DNA from: Alphaproteobacteria bacterium HT1-32
Lineage (GTDB): Bacteria; Pseudomonadota; Alphaproteobacteria; Rhodospirillales; HT1-32
DNA: 64,000 bases
Assembly: GCA_009649675.1 (NCBI GenBank)
Contig: WJPL01000001.1
Location: 101,683 to 165,682 of the forward strand
Direction of reading: 5' to 3'
Below the pieces are notes generated by a model that saw only the letters and a program-made list of their open reading frames with translations, searched no databases and was not told where the DNA came from. Numbering within the stretch: position 1 is the stretch's first letter; each line of letters starts with the position of its first letter. The translations under genes and the position numbers were made by a program. Positions 18,738 to 27,512 of the stretch are shown in pieces.

Positions 18738-20033
18738 ATGATCTATGGCCTCTACAAAGCTGCGACCATTGCCGGGCTACCGTTGATAAACGGTCTGCTC
18801 GCAAAGCGTCTGCGTAGCGGCAAGGAAGACCGGCTGCGGATCAATGAGCGGCGGGGTCGCACCACACATGCCAGACCTGACGGCAGACTGGTCTGGGCAC
18901 ATGCCGCCAGTGTCGGAGAGTCCCTGTCACTGTTGCCGCTGATCGGCCGGATGACAGAACGCTGGCCGGATATCAGGTTTCTGGTGACCACGGGCACTGT
19001 TACCTCAGCCGCCCTGATGGCTGAGCGGCTTCCCGCATCAGCCTTTCATCAGTTCATCCCGCTTGACCGTCCGGCCTGGGTTTCACGCTTCCTCGATCAC
19101 TGGAAACCTGATCTGGCGATCTGGGCAGAATCTGAACTCTGGCCGAACATGCTGATGGAAATGCGTAAACGCGGCATTCCCAGCATTCTGGTCAATGGCC
19201 GGCTGTCCGAACGCTCGGCGAAACGCTGGCATCTGGCCCCCTCATTATCAAAAGCACTGCTGGGCGGATTTGATATCTGCCTCGCACAAAGTCTTGAGGA
19301 ACGGCAGCGTTTCGCGTCACTGGGTGCCCGAAACGCCAAGGCGCTCGGTAATCTGAAATTTGCAGCCCCCCCCTTGCCGGTGCGCGAATTTGACCTGGCC
19401 CTGCTCCGGAAGTCCATCGGTGACCGGCCGGTCTGGCTGGCAGCGAGCACGCATCCGACAGAAGAAGCCGTTATCGCCGCCGTTCACCGCAAACTGAAAG
19501 ACAAACATCCGGACCTGCTGACGATCATCGTCCCCCGGCACAACACCCGCGGGCCGGAAGTGGCTGACGAACTTGCCACGATGGAACTTTCCGTGAGCCG
19601 CCGGGCCGCCGGTGAGACCCTGCTTCCCGCAACCGATATCTATGTGGCAGATACAATGGGGGAACTGGGATTGTTCTATCGCATTGCCCCTGTCGTCTTT
19701 GTTGGGGGGTCACTGATCCGGCACGGGGGACAAAATCCACTGGAACCGGCACGGTTCGGCTGTGCCATTCTGCATGGTCCCAACATGTTCAACTTTTCTG
19801 AAATCATGGGCGACTTCACCAGCTACGACGCCAGTATTGAAGTGACAGACGCTGATGGTCTTGCCCAGGCTGTTGATCAGTTGCTCAGCCAGCCGGAAAC
19901 CCGTAACCGGGTTGGCGAAAATGCCCGGCAGCGGTCTCTGGCACAGGCCGATGTGCTGGATAACGTGACCAACGAAGTCGCCCGTTTTCTGGATCATCCG
20001 GCCGACCATAGCGACGACCGTGCAAGCGCCTGA
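18738..20033 (+). CDS. waaA: 3-deoxy-D-manno-octulosonate (Kdo) transferase WaaA
   Basis: The 431-residue glycosyltransferase adds Kdo to lipid IVA. Diagnostic features are the N-terminal membrane helix (MIYGLYKAATIAGLPL), WAHAASVGESLSLLPLI with the proposed catalytic Glu, ESELWPNMLMEMRKRGIP, VNGRLSERSAKRW, and PVVFVGGSLIRHGGQNPLEPA at the C-terminal nucleotide-binding half. The GTG start of lpxK overlaps its 3' end by 14 bases, so translation of the two is coupled. Whether one or two Kdo residues are added cannot be told from sequence. Confidence 0.94.
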   Translation: MIYGLYKAATIAGLPLINGLLAKRLRSGKEDRLRINERRGRTTHARPDGRLVWAHAASVGESLSLLPLIGRMTERWPDIRFLVTTGTVTSAALMAERLPASAFHQFIPLDRPAWVSRFLDHWKPDLAIWAESELWPNMLMEMRKRGIPSILVNGRLSERSAKRWHLAPSLSKALLGGFDICLAQSLEERQRFASLGARNAKALGNLKFAAPPLPVREFDLALLRKSIGDRPVWLAASTHPTEEAVIAAVHRKLKDKHPDLLTIIVPRHNTRGPEVADELATMELSVSRRAAGETLLPATDIYVADTMGELGLFYRIAPVVFVGGSLIRHGGQNPLEPARFGCAILHGPNMFNFSEIMGDFTSYDASIEVTDADGLAQAVDQLLSQPETRNRVGENARQRSLAQADVLDNVTNEVARFLDHPADHSDDRASA

Positions 20034-20973
20034 TTTCTGGCGCACCCAACCGGGGTTTTGTGCTTACCTGCTCTCGCCCCTTGGCCTGATCTACAGCCGA
20101 ATCTCGGATTCCAGATCAGCCCGGCAGCCCGCTTATAAAAGCAATCTTCCGGTCATCTGCATTGGCAATGTCGTCATGGGTGGCGCCGGAAAGACGCCGG
20201 TCGTCCAGTCGCTGGCACACAGCCTGAAATCCCGGAACCTTCATATTCTGACCCGCGGCTATGGCGGTCAGGAAGCAGGTCCCCTGCTGGTTGATCCCGA
20301 CCGACATACGGCCCATGACGTTGGTGATGAAGCACTGCTGCATGCCCGCACCGCACCGACATGGATCGCCCGCGACCGGGTTGCAGGATGCAAGGCCGCC
20401 GAAGCGGGCGGGGCCGGGGTAATCCTGATGGATGACGGTTTCCAGAATTCATCCCTGCACAAGACACTCAGCCTTCTGGTGGTTGATTCGGATTACGGCT
20501 TTGGCAACGGCTTGCCTTTCCCGGCCGGTCCGTTGCGGGGAACGGTCACGCGCTCACTCAGTCGCGCTGATGCCATCATTCTGATTGGCAATGCCCCGAT
20601 GGAATTACACGGATATACAGGGCCGGTTTTCAGGGCCCGCATTGCCCCCACTGACACAACGGCTTTCCGTGGCGCCAGCGTTGTTGCTTTCTCCGGCATC
20701 GGCCGACCGGAGAAGTTCTTCCGGACACTGACAGAATCCGGTGCCAGTATCCGTGCCCGTCGCGCCTTTGCCGATCATCATCCCTTCACGCGGGCAGAAA
20801 TTCAGGAACTTGTTGCTCAGGCCGACACCGAAAAGGCCCGGCTGGTGACAACCGAAAAAGATATCGTCAGGGTTCCTTCAGACCTGCAGTCAATGGTGCA
20901 GGTGTTGACTGTCCGCCTTCAGTGGGAGAATAACGGCGATCTCCTCGACATGATTGAACAGGCCAATGTCTAA
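20020..20973 (+). CDS. lpxK: Tetraacyldisaccharide 4'-kinase LpxK
   Basis: The 317-residue inner-membrane kinase phosphorylates the 4' position of the lipid A disaccharide. The P-loop NVVMGGAGKTPVVQSL follows an N-terminal hydrophobic segment, and TRGYGG and MDDGFQNSSLHKTL are typical LpxK motifs, the latter containing the proposed catalytic Asp pair. It starts with GTG inside the end of waaA and ends overlapping the lpxL start, an extremely compact arrangement. Length (about 320) is normal. Confidence 0.93.
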   Translation: MQAPDFWRTQPGFCAYLLSPLGLIYSRISDSRSARQPAYKSNLPVICIGNVVMGGAGKTPVVQSLAHSLKSRNLHILTRGYGGQEAGPLLVDPDRHTAHDVGDEALLHARTAPTWIARDRVAGCKAAEAGGAGVILMDDGFQNSSLHKTLSLLVVDSDYGFGNGLPFPAGPLRGTVTRSLSRADAIILIGNAPMELHGYTGPVFRARIAPTDTTAFRGASVVAFSGIGRPEKFFRTLTESGASIRARRAFADHHPFTRAEIQELVAQADTEKARLVTTEKDIVRVPSDLQSMVQVLTVRLQWENNGDLLDMIEQANV

Positions 20974-21874
20974 CCAAGCCGGTATCGGCGCCTTTCTGAA
21001 GACCCGTATCCTGCACCCGGTTCAGGCTGGCCTCATCATGTTCGTGCTGTGGACATTCCGTTTGCTGCCTATCGACATGGCATCAGCCATTGGCGGATGG
21101 TTCGCACGCCGGATCGGCCCGATGCTGAAGGTCCACCGGATTGCACTCAACAATCTGCGCCGTGCCTTTCCGGAAAAAACGGAAGACGAGATTGCGAAGA
21201 TTGCGACAGGCATGTGGGATAACCTTGGCCGGACGGCTGGTGAATACCCGCATCTGCACCGTTTCGACCTTTATGCAGATACGGAGCGATTTACCGTCAG
21301 AGGCAGCGAGAATGTCCGCCTTCTGCGTGACGATAATGTCAGCGGGATTTTCTTTTCAGGCCATATCGGTAACTGGGAAATCGTCTCCCTTCCGGCGACA
21401 CAGAACGACCTGCCGCTAACAAGGATTTATCGTGAGCCCAATAACAAGGCCATGCGCTGGCTTTTCCACTCCGGTCGTCAGGCTGTTACCGGCGAGCTTG
21501 TCCCCAAAGGATCCGACGGCGCGAAGGCTGCCATGAAGGCGCTGCGCGATGGCCGGCATCTTGGCATGCTGGTTGACCAGAAAATGAATGACGGTATCGA
21601 GGCACGGTTATTTGGTCAGCCCGCAATGACCGCTCCGGCGCTGGCGCTGTTTGCCCTGAAATTCAAATGCCCGGTCGTCCCAGCCCGGGTGAAGCGCCTT
21701 CAGGGGGCGCATTTTGAAATTGATATTCTGCCACCGATGACCCCGCCTGACCCCAGTGGCGACCGGCAGGCTGATATCCTGGCCTTCACCCAGCAGGTCA
21801 ATGACCAGCTTGAAGCCTGGATTCGGGAAGCTCCGGAACAGTGGTTATGGGTTCACAAGCGCTGGCCCAACTGA
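20966..21874 (+). CDS. lpxL: LpxL/HtrB-type lipid A acyltransferase
   Basis: The 302-residue protein belongs to the LpxL/LpxM family of secondary acyltransferases. It has one N-terminal membrane anchor (VQAGLIMFVLWTFRLLP), the catalytic HxxxxE box SGHIGNWEIVS near residue 135, and KALRDGRHLGMLVDQKM. It would transfer a secondary acyl chain to Kdo-lipid IVA. The ATG at 20966 lies inside the lpxK end (8-base overlap); the TTG at 20954 is less likely. A single copy is seen here, so whether it acts as LpxL or LpxM is not settled. Confidence 0.88.
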   Translation: MSNQAGIGAFLKTRILHPVQAGLIMFVLWTFRLLPIDMASAIGGWFARRIGPMLKVHRIALNNLRRAFPEKTEDEIAKIATGMWDNLGRTAGEYPHLHRFDLYADTERFTVRGSENVRLLRDDNVSGIFFSGHIGNWEIVSLPATQNDLPLTRIYREPNNKAMRWLFHSGRQAVTGELVPKGSDGAKAAMKALRDGRHLGMLVDQKMNDGIEARLFGQPAMTAPALALFALKFKCPVVPARVKRLQGAHFEIDILPPMTPPDPSGDRQADILAFTQQVNDQLEAWIREAPEQWLWVHKRWPN

Positions 21875-21885
21875 CACCTGGCCCG

Positions 21886-22713
21886 TTATTGCGTGGGTGG
21901 CTTCGGCATCTCACCTGCTACAAGTACCGGGTCAATACGGACATTGAACCAGTTGATACGCCAGTCCAGATGCGGGCCGGTGGCGCGCCCGGTTGAGCTG
22001 AGATCTGCAATCGGGTCGCCCTGTTTCAGGTGATCACCAACCTTCACTTTCAGATTTTTCATATGCAGAAAGGCCGAGGATACTCCATGTCCATGGTCAA
22101 GGATGACCGTGCCGCCAGTATAGTACATATCGGGATGTGCCAGAGTGACCACCCCTTCCGCCGGTGCCGTAATCAGGGTGCCTTCTGGTGCCGCAACATC
22201 CACGCCATAATGCGGTCGCCGGGGTTTGCCATTCAGAATACGCTGGCTGCCATAAACGCCGGAAATCGGTCCCAGTGCAGGCCAGACAAAGCCATTGGCA
22301 AACCATGTCTCCGGTCTGTTCCCGGAGCGGGCAGCCGCGACTTCTGCATTCTCTGCTTTGATGCGATCGATCACGTCCTTCGGCGGCGTCACCATTGTAT
22401 CCGGCAATCCGTCGATTTTCTGGATATTATAGGCGCGCGGGGCAATATCGATCTGCCGTGTCTCGCGCATGCCATCGGGATAAACAGCCATCAGTTCCCA
22501 TCGCTTTGGCGCATCCCGGTCAAAGCCGATGGTAAACACGCCGTCCGGGCTGACACTCACCGCCTTGCCACTCAGTTGCAGGTCCGTTCCCGGCAGCGTC
22601 CGCCCCATCAGCAGCGCACCCTGTATCATCGGGCCATTCAGCACCAGACGCTCCGCGGCGGAGGCCACAGCAGGCATCAGCACAAACAGTAATATCGCAA
22701 GGAATTTCCTCAA
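21886..22713 (-). CDS. Secreted M23 peptidase with a His-to-Asp change in the HxH motif
   Basis: The 275-residue exported protein has a signal peptide (MRKFLAILLFVLMPAVASA). The C-terminal half is an M23 LytM-type domain with H168xxxD172 (HYGVDVAAP), H217 (FLHMK), and H248, but the usual second His of HxH is replaced by Asp250 (GPHLDWRINWF). Since that His binds zinc in LytM, Asp may serve as ligand. The start is TTG 22713, which overlaps the xseA stop codon and is supported by an AGGAGG ten bases upstream; an ATG would remove most of the signal peptide. It shares a convergent end with lpxL at 11 bases. Confidence 0.85.
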   Translation of the reverse strand: MRKFLAILLFVLMPAVASAAERLVLNGPMIQGALLMGRTLPGTDLQLSGKAVSVSPDGVFTIGFDRDAPKRWELMAVYPDGMRETRQIDIAPRAYNIQKIDGLPDTMVTPPKDVIDRIKAENAEVAAARSGNRPETWFANGFVWPALGPISGVYGSQRILNGKPRRPHYGVDVAAPEGTLITAPAEGVVTLAHPDMYYTGGTVILDHGHGVSSAFLHMKNLKVKVGDHLKQGDPIADLSSTGRATGPHLDWRINWFNVRIDPVLVAGEMPKPPTQ

Positions 22714-24260
22714 CTGAACAGATCCTCCTGATCATCATTTCCAGCCGGCTTTTTAGGCCTTGCCGGTGCCTTCGCCACGGACTGGCTGGCAACAACTGTT
22801 AACGTCTCATCTCCGGCAAACTGTACGGTAAGACCCTGCCCGCTTTTGATTCCCTTCGGGGAGGTAACCGGCACGGAATTGTCTCCCCGTACAATCGCAT
22901 ATCCCCGGCGCAGAACACTCTCCATGGAGGCCGCATCCAGCCGCGATTCCAGCGCCTCTAACCGCTCACCGGGGCGAACCAGCAAACCATTTGCTGTTGC
23001 CGCCAGTCGTTCACCCAGTTCGCTGACCCGGTCCTGTTGCTGTCGCGTCCGCCGGGTGATGAGCTCTGGCGTATAGCGCTGAATGGCGTCTGCCTTACGA
23101 CGTCTCTCTGTCCGCAAAATCACCTCTGCGGACTGTTTGAGCGCCTTGGCCAGACCAGAAAGGCCGTCCCTGCGCCGGGCAATCTGTTCATCCGGTGTTG
23201 CCACATGCACACCGGCAACCTTTGCCTTTCGATCCGCCAGATATCCCCGGATCGCCTGAGCATATCGTTCACTACGATCATCAAACCGCTGGCGTGCCAC
23301 ATCAAGTAGCTGATCCGCGCGTGGTAGTCCCCGTGCAAGGCCGGTAATCCTCTCCCGGCGGTCTGCGAGCCCCCGGAAGACTGACTGTTGCATACGCAAG
23401 CCGCCCTCCCCGACATGGGCCAGCAGGTCCACCCTCACCGGCACCGCCTTCTCAGCAGCCCCTGTCGGTGTCGGTGCCCGCAGGTCAGAAGCATAATCAA
23501 TCAGCGTTGTGTCGGTTTCATGGCCGACAGCGGAAATAAGCGGTATCTCGCTGGCTGCGGCCGCGCGGACGACGATCTCCTCGTTGAACGCCCACAAATC
23601 CTCCAGACTGCCGCCACCACGCGCGACAATCAGCAGGTCAGGGCGGGGCACAGGCCCACCCGGTGCAATGGCGTTAAATCCTTCAATAGCGGCAGCAACC
23701 TGGGCCGCCGCTGTTTCACCCTGCACCAGCACAGGCCAGACCAGCACATGACGCGGGAAACGGTCACGCAGACGGTGCAGGATATCGCGAATAACTGCAC
23801 CGGTCGGCGAAGTCACAACCCCGATCACATCCGGCAGGTAAGGAATTGGTTTCTTCCGCTCTGCGGCAAACAGACCTTCCGCTGTCAGTCGCTTGCGGCG
23901 CTCTTCCAGCATCTTCAGCAGGGCGCCTTCACCCGCAAGCTCGATGCTTTCAATGATAATCTGATATTTCGACCGGCCGGCGAAGGTGCTCAGTCGCCCC
24001 GTGCAGATAACTTCCATCCCGTCTTCAGGGTCGAGGCGCAGGTTTTGAGCGCGTCCCTTGAAGCAAACCGAATCAAGGACGGCATCAGCATCTTTCAGGC
24101 CGAAATAAAGATGCCCCGAACGGGCCCGCATAAAACCGGAAATCTCGCCCCGTACCCGGACATGGCTGAACGCACCTTCTACGGTACGCTTCAGTGCCGA
24201 CGAAAGCTCACTCACCGAAAACGGTTGCTGATTATGCTGGATGTCAGTCGATTCAGACAT
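22710..24260 (-). CDS. xseA: Exodeoxyribonuclease VII large subunit
   Basis: About 516 residues. An N-terminal OB-fold (FSVSELSSALKRTVEGAFSHVRVRGEISGF, then FGLKDADAVLDSVCF) is followed by the nuclease core with VVTSPTGAVIRDILHRLRDRFP, the RGGGSLEDLWAFNEE motif and AVGHETDTTLIDYASDLRAPTPTGAAE, then a long coiled-coil region and a C-terminal tail. It degrades single-stranded DNA together with XseB. The start at ATG 24260 (MSESTDI) is favoured; an ATG seven codons earlier is also possible. Its last codons carry the ribosome site for the next gene. XseB is not visible in the window. Confidence 0.93.
   Translation of the reverse strand: MSESTDIQHNQQPFSVSELSSALKRTVEGAFSHVRVRGEISGFMRARSGHLYFGLKDADAVLDSVCFKGRAQNLRLDPEDGMEVICTGRLSTFAGRSKYQIIIESIELAGEGALLKMLEERRKRLTAEGLFAAERKKPIPYLPDVIGVVTSPTGAVIRDILHRLRDRFPRHVLVWPVLVQGETAAAQVAAAIEGFNAIAPGGPVPRPDLLIVARGGGSLEDLWAFNEEIVVRAAAASEIPLISAVGHETDTTLIDYASDLRAPTPTGAAEKAVPVRVDLLAHVGEGGLRMQQSVFRGLADRRERITGLARGLPRADQLLDVARQRFDDRSERYAQAIRGYLADRKAKVAGVHVATPDEQIARRRDGLSGLAKALKQSAEVILRTERRRKADAIQRYTPELITRRTRQQQDRVSELGERLAATANGLLVRPGERLEALESRLDAASMESVLRRGYAIVRGDNSVPVTSPKGIKSGQGLTVQFAGDETLTVVASQSVAKAPARPKKPAGNDDQEDLFS
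22724..22729 (-). promoter_or_regulatory. Strong ribosome binding site inside the xseA end
   Basis: AGGAGG on the minus strand, ten bases before a TTG start that overlaps the xseA stop (TTGA). It decides the start of the M23 peptidase and indicates translational coupling to xseA. Confidence 0.7.
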
Positions 24261-24391
24261 TGGCGATCCCGGTTTTTCCATAGGGCAAGGTGTCCCGGCG
24301 CTTCCGTCAGGTCAAGGGGGCTAAGATGCTGATCGGCGCTTCCATCACGGGCGTGAAATGTTAAAAGTCCGGGAAATCGAAAGGGAATGAC

Positions 24392-25666
24392 ATGAAGGTA
24401 CTGGTTGTTGGCTCTGGCGGCCGTGAACATGCGCTTTGCTGGTCCATTTCGGCATCGCCCCTCTGTGACGAATTATTCTGTGCGCCGGGCAATGCGGGTA
24501 TCGCCGAAACCGCCACCTGCGTGGACATCAGTGTTGATGACATCGCCGGGCTGACAGGGTTTGCCCGGGACAATGCCATCGACTTCGTGGTTGTCGGCCC
24601 GGAAGGCCCGCTGGTCGCCGGACTGGCCGACCGGTTGCGGGAAGCCGGAATCAAGGTCTTTGGACCTTCTGCGGCAGCCGCCGAACTTGAAGGATCCAAA
24701 GGTTTTTCAAAGGATATCTGCCAGAAATATGGCATTCCGACCGCCGCCTATGGCCGGTTCACGGATGCCGATTCGGCCCGCGCCTATATCCGCCAGCAGG
24801 GCGCACCCATTGTGGTCAAGGCTGATGGCCTGGCTGCCGGCAAGGGCGTCACCGTCGCCATGACCCTCGACGAAGCCCTGAGCGCCATTGACAGCATCAT
24901 GGTTGACCAGTCGTTCGGCAATGCCGGCGCAGAAGTTGTCATTGAGGAATTCATGGAGGGGGAAGAAGCCAGCTTCTTCGCTCTGGTCGATGGTGACAAT
25001 GCATTGCCCCTGGTTGCCGCACAGGACCACAAGCGGGTGGGCGACGGCGACATTGGCCCGAATACGGGTGGCATGGGCGCCTACAGCCCGGCCCCTGTCG
25101 TCGATGCCGCCATGACCGACCGGATCATGAAAGAAATCGTGCTGCCGACCGTTGAAGCCATGAAAGCTGAGGGATGCCCGTACAGCGGCGTTCTGTTCGT
25201 CGGACTGATGATCAACGAAGAAGGCCCCCGGGTTATTGAATACAATGTCCGGTTCGGTGATCCGGAATGTCAGGTGCTGATGATGCGGCTGATGTCTGAC
25301 ATCCTTCCCGCTTTGCTGGCCACCGCCGACGGTGTTCTCGATGACTTTGCGCTGCAATGGTATGAAGACACAGCCATGGTCGTTGTGATGGCCGCTGAAG
25401 GCTATCCCGGCAGCTACAGCAAAGGAACAGCAATCAGGGGGCTGAAAGACGCGACTGAAGACGATCAGGACCGGATGATTTTCCACGCGGGGACCGCAGT
25501 AGAAAATGGGCAGGTCGTTGCGGTTGGCGGACGGGTGCTCGGCGTCGCCGGAATGGGGCCAACGATTGAGGATGCCCGTTCTAAAGCCTATGCAACAGTT
25601 GACCGGATTGACTGGCCGGAAGGGTTTTGCCGGCGCGATATCGGCTGGCGGGCGCTTAAATCCTGA
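24392..25666 (+). CDS. purD: Phosphoribosylamine-glycine ligase
   Basis: The 424-residue ATP-grasp enzyme joins glycine to phosphoribosylamine in purine synthesis. Features are the N-terminal [64 protein letters not shown] (ATP-grasp), and [22 protein letters not shown]. Length is normal for the family. An AAGGGAATGAC ribosome site precedes the ATG at 24392. It is divergent from xseA (131 bases apart) and convergent with tadA. Confidence 0.96.
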   Translation: MKVLVVGSGGREHALCWSISASPLCDELFCAPGNAGIAETATCVDISVDDIAGLTGFARDNAIDFVVVGPEGPLVAGLADRLREAGIKVFGPSAAAAELEGSKGFSKDICQKYGIPTAAYGRFTDADSARAYIRQQGAPIVVKADGLAAGKGVTVAMTLDEALSAIDSIMVDQSFGNAGAEVVIEEFMEGEEASFFALVDGDNALPLVAAQDHKRVGDGDIGPNTGGMGAYSPAPVVDAAMTDRIMKEIVLPTVEAMKAEGCPYSGVLFVGLMINEEGPRVIEYNVRFGDPECQVLMMRLMSDILPALLATADGVLDDFALQWYEDTAMVVVMAAEGYPGSYSKGTAIRGLKDATEDDQDRMIFHAGTAVENGQVVAVGGRVLGVAGMGPTIEDARSKAYATVDRIDWPEGFCRRDIGWRALKS

Positions 25667-25681
25667 CGGTTCTCTCGTCAG
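25663..25681. terminator. Hairpin across the convergent purD/tadA stop codons
   Basis: CTGACG and CGTCAG form a perfect 6-base stem around a 7-base loop and include both stop codons of the convergent genes. It lacks a U-run on either strand, so it is a weak bidirectional terminator candidate rather than a typical intrinsic terminator. Confidence 0.35.
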
Positions 25682-26145
25682 TCGCGCCGCGACCTGAAGA
25701 AATCGCGAAGCAGCTCTGACGCTTCGGCCTCCCGGATGCCGCCATAGACTTCCGGACGGTGATGGCAGGTCGGCCGGTCAAATACCCGCGCCCCATGCTC
25801 AACGCCACCGCCTTTCGGGTCATAGGCACCGAAATACAGACGACGCAGCCGGGCATGCGCAATTGCCTGCGCGCACATGGCACAGGGTTCCAGTGTCACA
25901 TAGAGATCATAGCCATCAAGACGAGGCTTTCCGAGGGCAGCACAGGCGCTTCTGATCGCCACGATTTCAGCATGCGCCGTCGGGTCACTGGTTGTTTCAA
26001 CCAGATTACCCCCCGCTGCCAGTAACCTGCCCGTCTGCGGATCAACGATCACAGCCCCCACCGGCACTTCATCAGACGCCGCAGCAGACCTGGCTTTCGC
26101 CAGTGCTGCATTCATCGGGGATTCAGTGTCGGGTATGGTTTTCAT
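25678..26145 (-). CDS. tadA: tRNA adenosine(34) deaminase TadA
   Basis: The 155-residue protein has the cytidine-deaminase-like zinc site: His58 and the proton-shuttling Glu60 in AHAEIVAIR, with Cys88 and Cys91 in EPCAMCAQAI. It converts A34 of tRNA-Arg to inosine. The C-terminal DPKGGGVEHGARVFDRP and the helix ending in ASELLRDFFRSRR are typical of TadA rather than a general nucleoside deaminase. It is divergent from rluB with 54 bases between starts. Confidence 0.88.
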   Translation of the reverse strand: MKTIPDTESPMNAALAKARSAAASDEVPVGAVIVDPQTGRLLAAGGNLVETTSDPTAHAEIVAIRSACAALGKPRLDGYDLYVTLEPCAMCAQAIAHARLRRLYFGAYDPKGGGVEHGARVFDRPTCHHRPEVYGGIREAEASELLRDFFRSRRD

Positions 26146-26199
26146 CGTGAATGTCAGTCTGCGATTGTCGATGGAGGGCGCAAGTCATATTGTCCGCCG

Positions 26200-26958
26200 A
26201 TGTCAGAGAAAAAAGGCGAACGTATCGCCAAGCGGATAGCCCGGGCGGGATTAGCCTCGCGCCGCGAAGCCGAAAAATGGATCAGTGACGGTCGGGTTGT
26301 GGTGAATGGCCACAAGATCGACAGCCCCGCGCTGAATGTAACGGAAACAGATATCGTTGTCGTTGACGGTAAACCTCTTGGCGCGCCTGAACGGGTGCGC
26401 CTGTGGCGATATCACAAACCAGCCGGGCTGGTGACCACCAACAAGGATCCGGAAGGCCGCTCAACGATCTTTGAGAAGCTGCCGCGTGAATTGCCGCGTG
26501 TCATCACTGTCGGACGGCTCGACATCAATTCGGAAGGTTTGCTGTTGCTGACCAATGACGGCGATCTGGCCCGGCGGCTGGAACTGCCGTCAAACAACTG
26601 GCTGCGTCGCTACCGGGTCCGTGCTAATGGCCGCACAACACCGGAAATGCTGGCCGGACTGGTAAATGGCGTAACCGTCGAGGGTGTCCGCTATGGTCCG
26701 GTGATTGCCTCACTGGACATGGAGAAAGGTGCCAACACCTGGCTTACCGTTGCCATTCGTGAGGGCAAGAACCGTGAAGTCAGGAAACTGATGGACCATA
26801 TCGGTATGACCGTGAACCGGCTGATCCGGATTTCCTATGGTCCGTTCCAGCTTGGTACGCTTGTCCGCAGCGGCGTCGAGGAAGTACCGCCCCGTGTCAT
26901 GCGTGACCAGCTTGGTGCTGATACAGCACCACCTCCCAAACGGCATGGTCATAAGTGA
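26200..26958 (+). CDS. rluB: 23S rRNA pseudouridine synthase, RluB type
   Basis: The 252-residue protein begins with an S4 RNA-binding domain (IAKRIARAGLASRREAEKW) followed by the RsuA/RluB catalytic domain with GRLDINSEGLLLLTNDGDLA, where the Asp of GRLD is catalytic, and EGKNREVRKLMDHIG near the C-terminus. It isomerises a uridine of 23S rRNA (position 2605 for RluB). RluE or RluF-like specificity is not excluded but the S4 domain and gene context favour RluB. rsmD begins at a GTG overlapping the stop (GTGA). Confidence 0.87.
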   Translation: MSEKKGERIAKRIARAGLASRREAEKWISDGRVVVNGHKIDSPALNVTETDIVVVDGKPLGAPERVRLWRYHKPAGLVTTNKDPEGRSTIFEKLPRELPRVITVGRLDINSEGLLLLTNDGDLARRLELPSNNWLRRYRVRANGRTTPEMLAGLVNGVTVEGVRYGPVIASLDMEKGANTWLTVAIREGKNREVRKLMDHIGMTVNRLIRISYGPFQLGTLVRSGVEEVPPRVMRDQLGADTAPPPKRHGHK

Positions 26959-27512
26959 GAATAGTCGGCGGAAAATATCGGGGGAAAGTTCTGGAAGCCC
27001 CAGCAAGTGATGCAACCCGACCAACGTCGGACCGGGCACGCGAAGGGCTTTTCAATATTCTGGAGCACGGCATTCCGGGTTTCAGATTGCCGGAAGCTCA
27101 TGTCGCTGATGTCTTTGCCGGCTCCGGCGCATTGGGCATTGAGGCACTGTCCCGTGGTGCCGCCAGTCTGGTCCTGATCGAGAACGACCCGACGGCGAAA
27201 CGCTGTATCCGGACCAATCTGAACAGCCTGAAAACCGAGGATCAGGACAACTGCCGGATTCTGTCAGCCAACGCCTTGTCCCTGCCACTGGCGCAGCGGA
27301 AGATGGACCTAGTGATGATGGACCCGCCCTATCACAGCGAACTGGCCACACCGGCCCTTCAGGCTCTCGCGAAGGCCGGATGGCTGCACCCCGAAACCCT
27401 GATCGTCATCGAGACCGCCAAAGGCGACCCGGACCCGGAGATTGACGGATTCGCGATAATCAAGGACCGCTCCTACGGGATCGCACGCTTTCTGTTCCTG
27501 CAACAGGCTTAG
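26955..27512 (+). CDS. rsmD: 16S rRNA m2G966 methyltransferase
   Basis: The 185-residue protein starts with GTG coupled to rluB. It has RIVGGKYRGKVL, ATRPTSDRAREGLFNILEHG, the SAM motif VADVFAGSGALGIEALSRGA and the catalytic MDPPY motif near residue 120, all typical of RsmD, which methylates N2 of G966 in 16S rRNA. It converges with the following TPR gene, and the two stop codons overlap over four bases (TTAG). Confidence 0.93.
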   Translation: MRIVGGKYRGKVLEAPASDATRPTSDRAREGLFNILEHGIPGFRLPEAHVADVFAGSGALGIEALSRGAASLVLIENDPTAKRCIRTNLNSLKTEDQDNCRILSANALSLPLAQRKMDLVMMDPPYHSELATPALQALAKAGWLHPETLIVIETAKGDPDPEIDGFAIIKDRSYGIARFLFLQQA

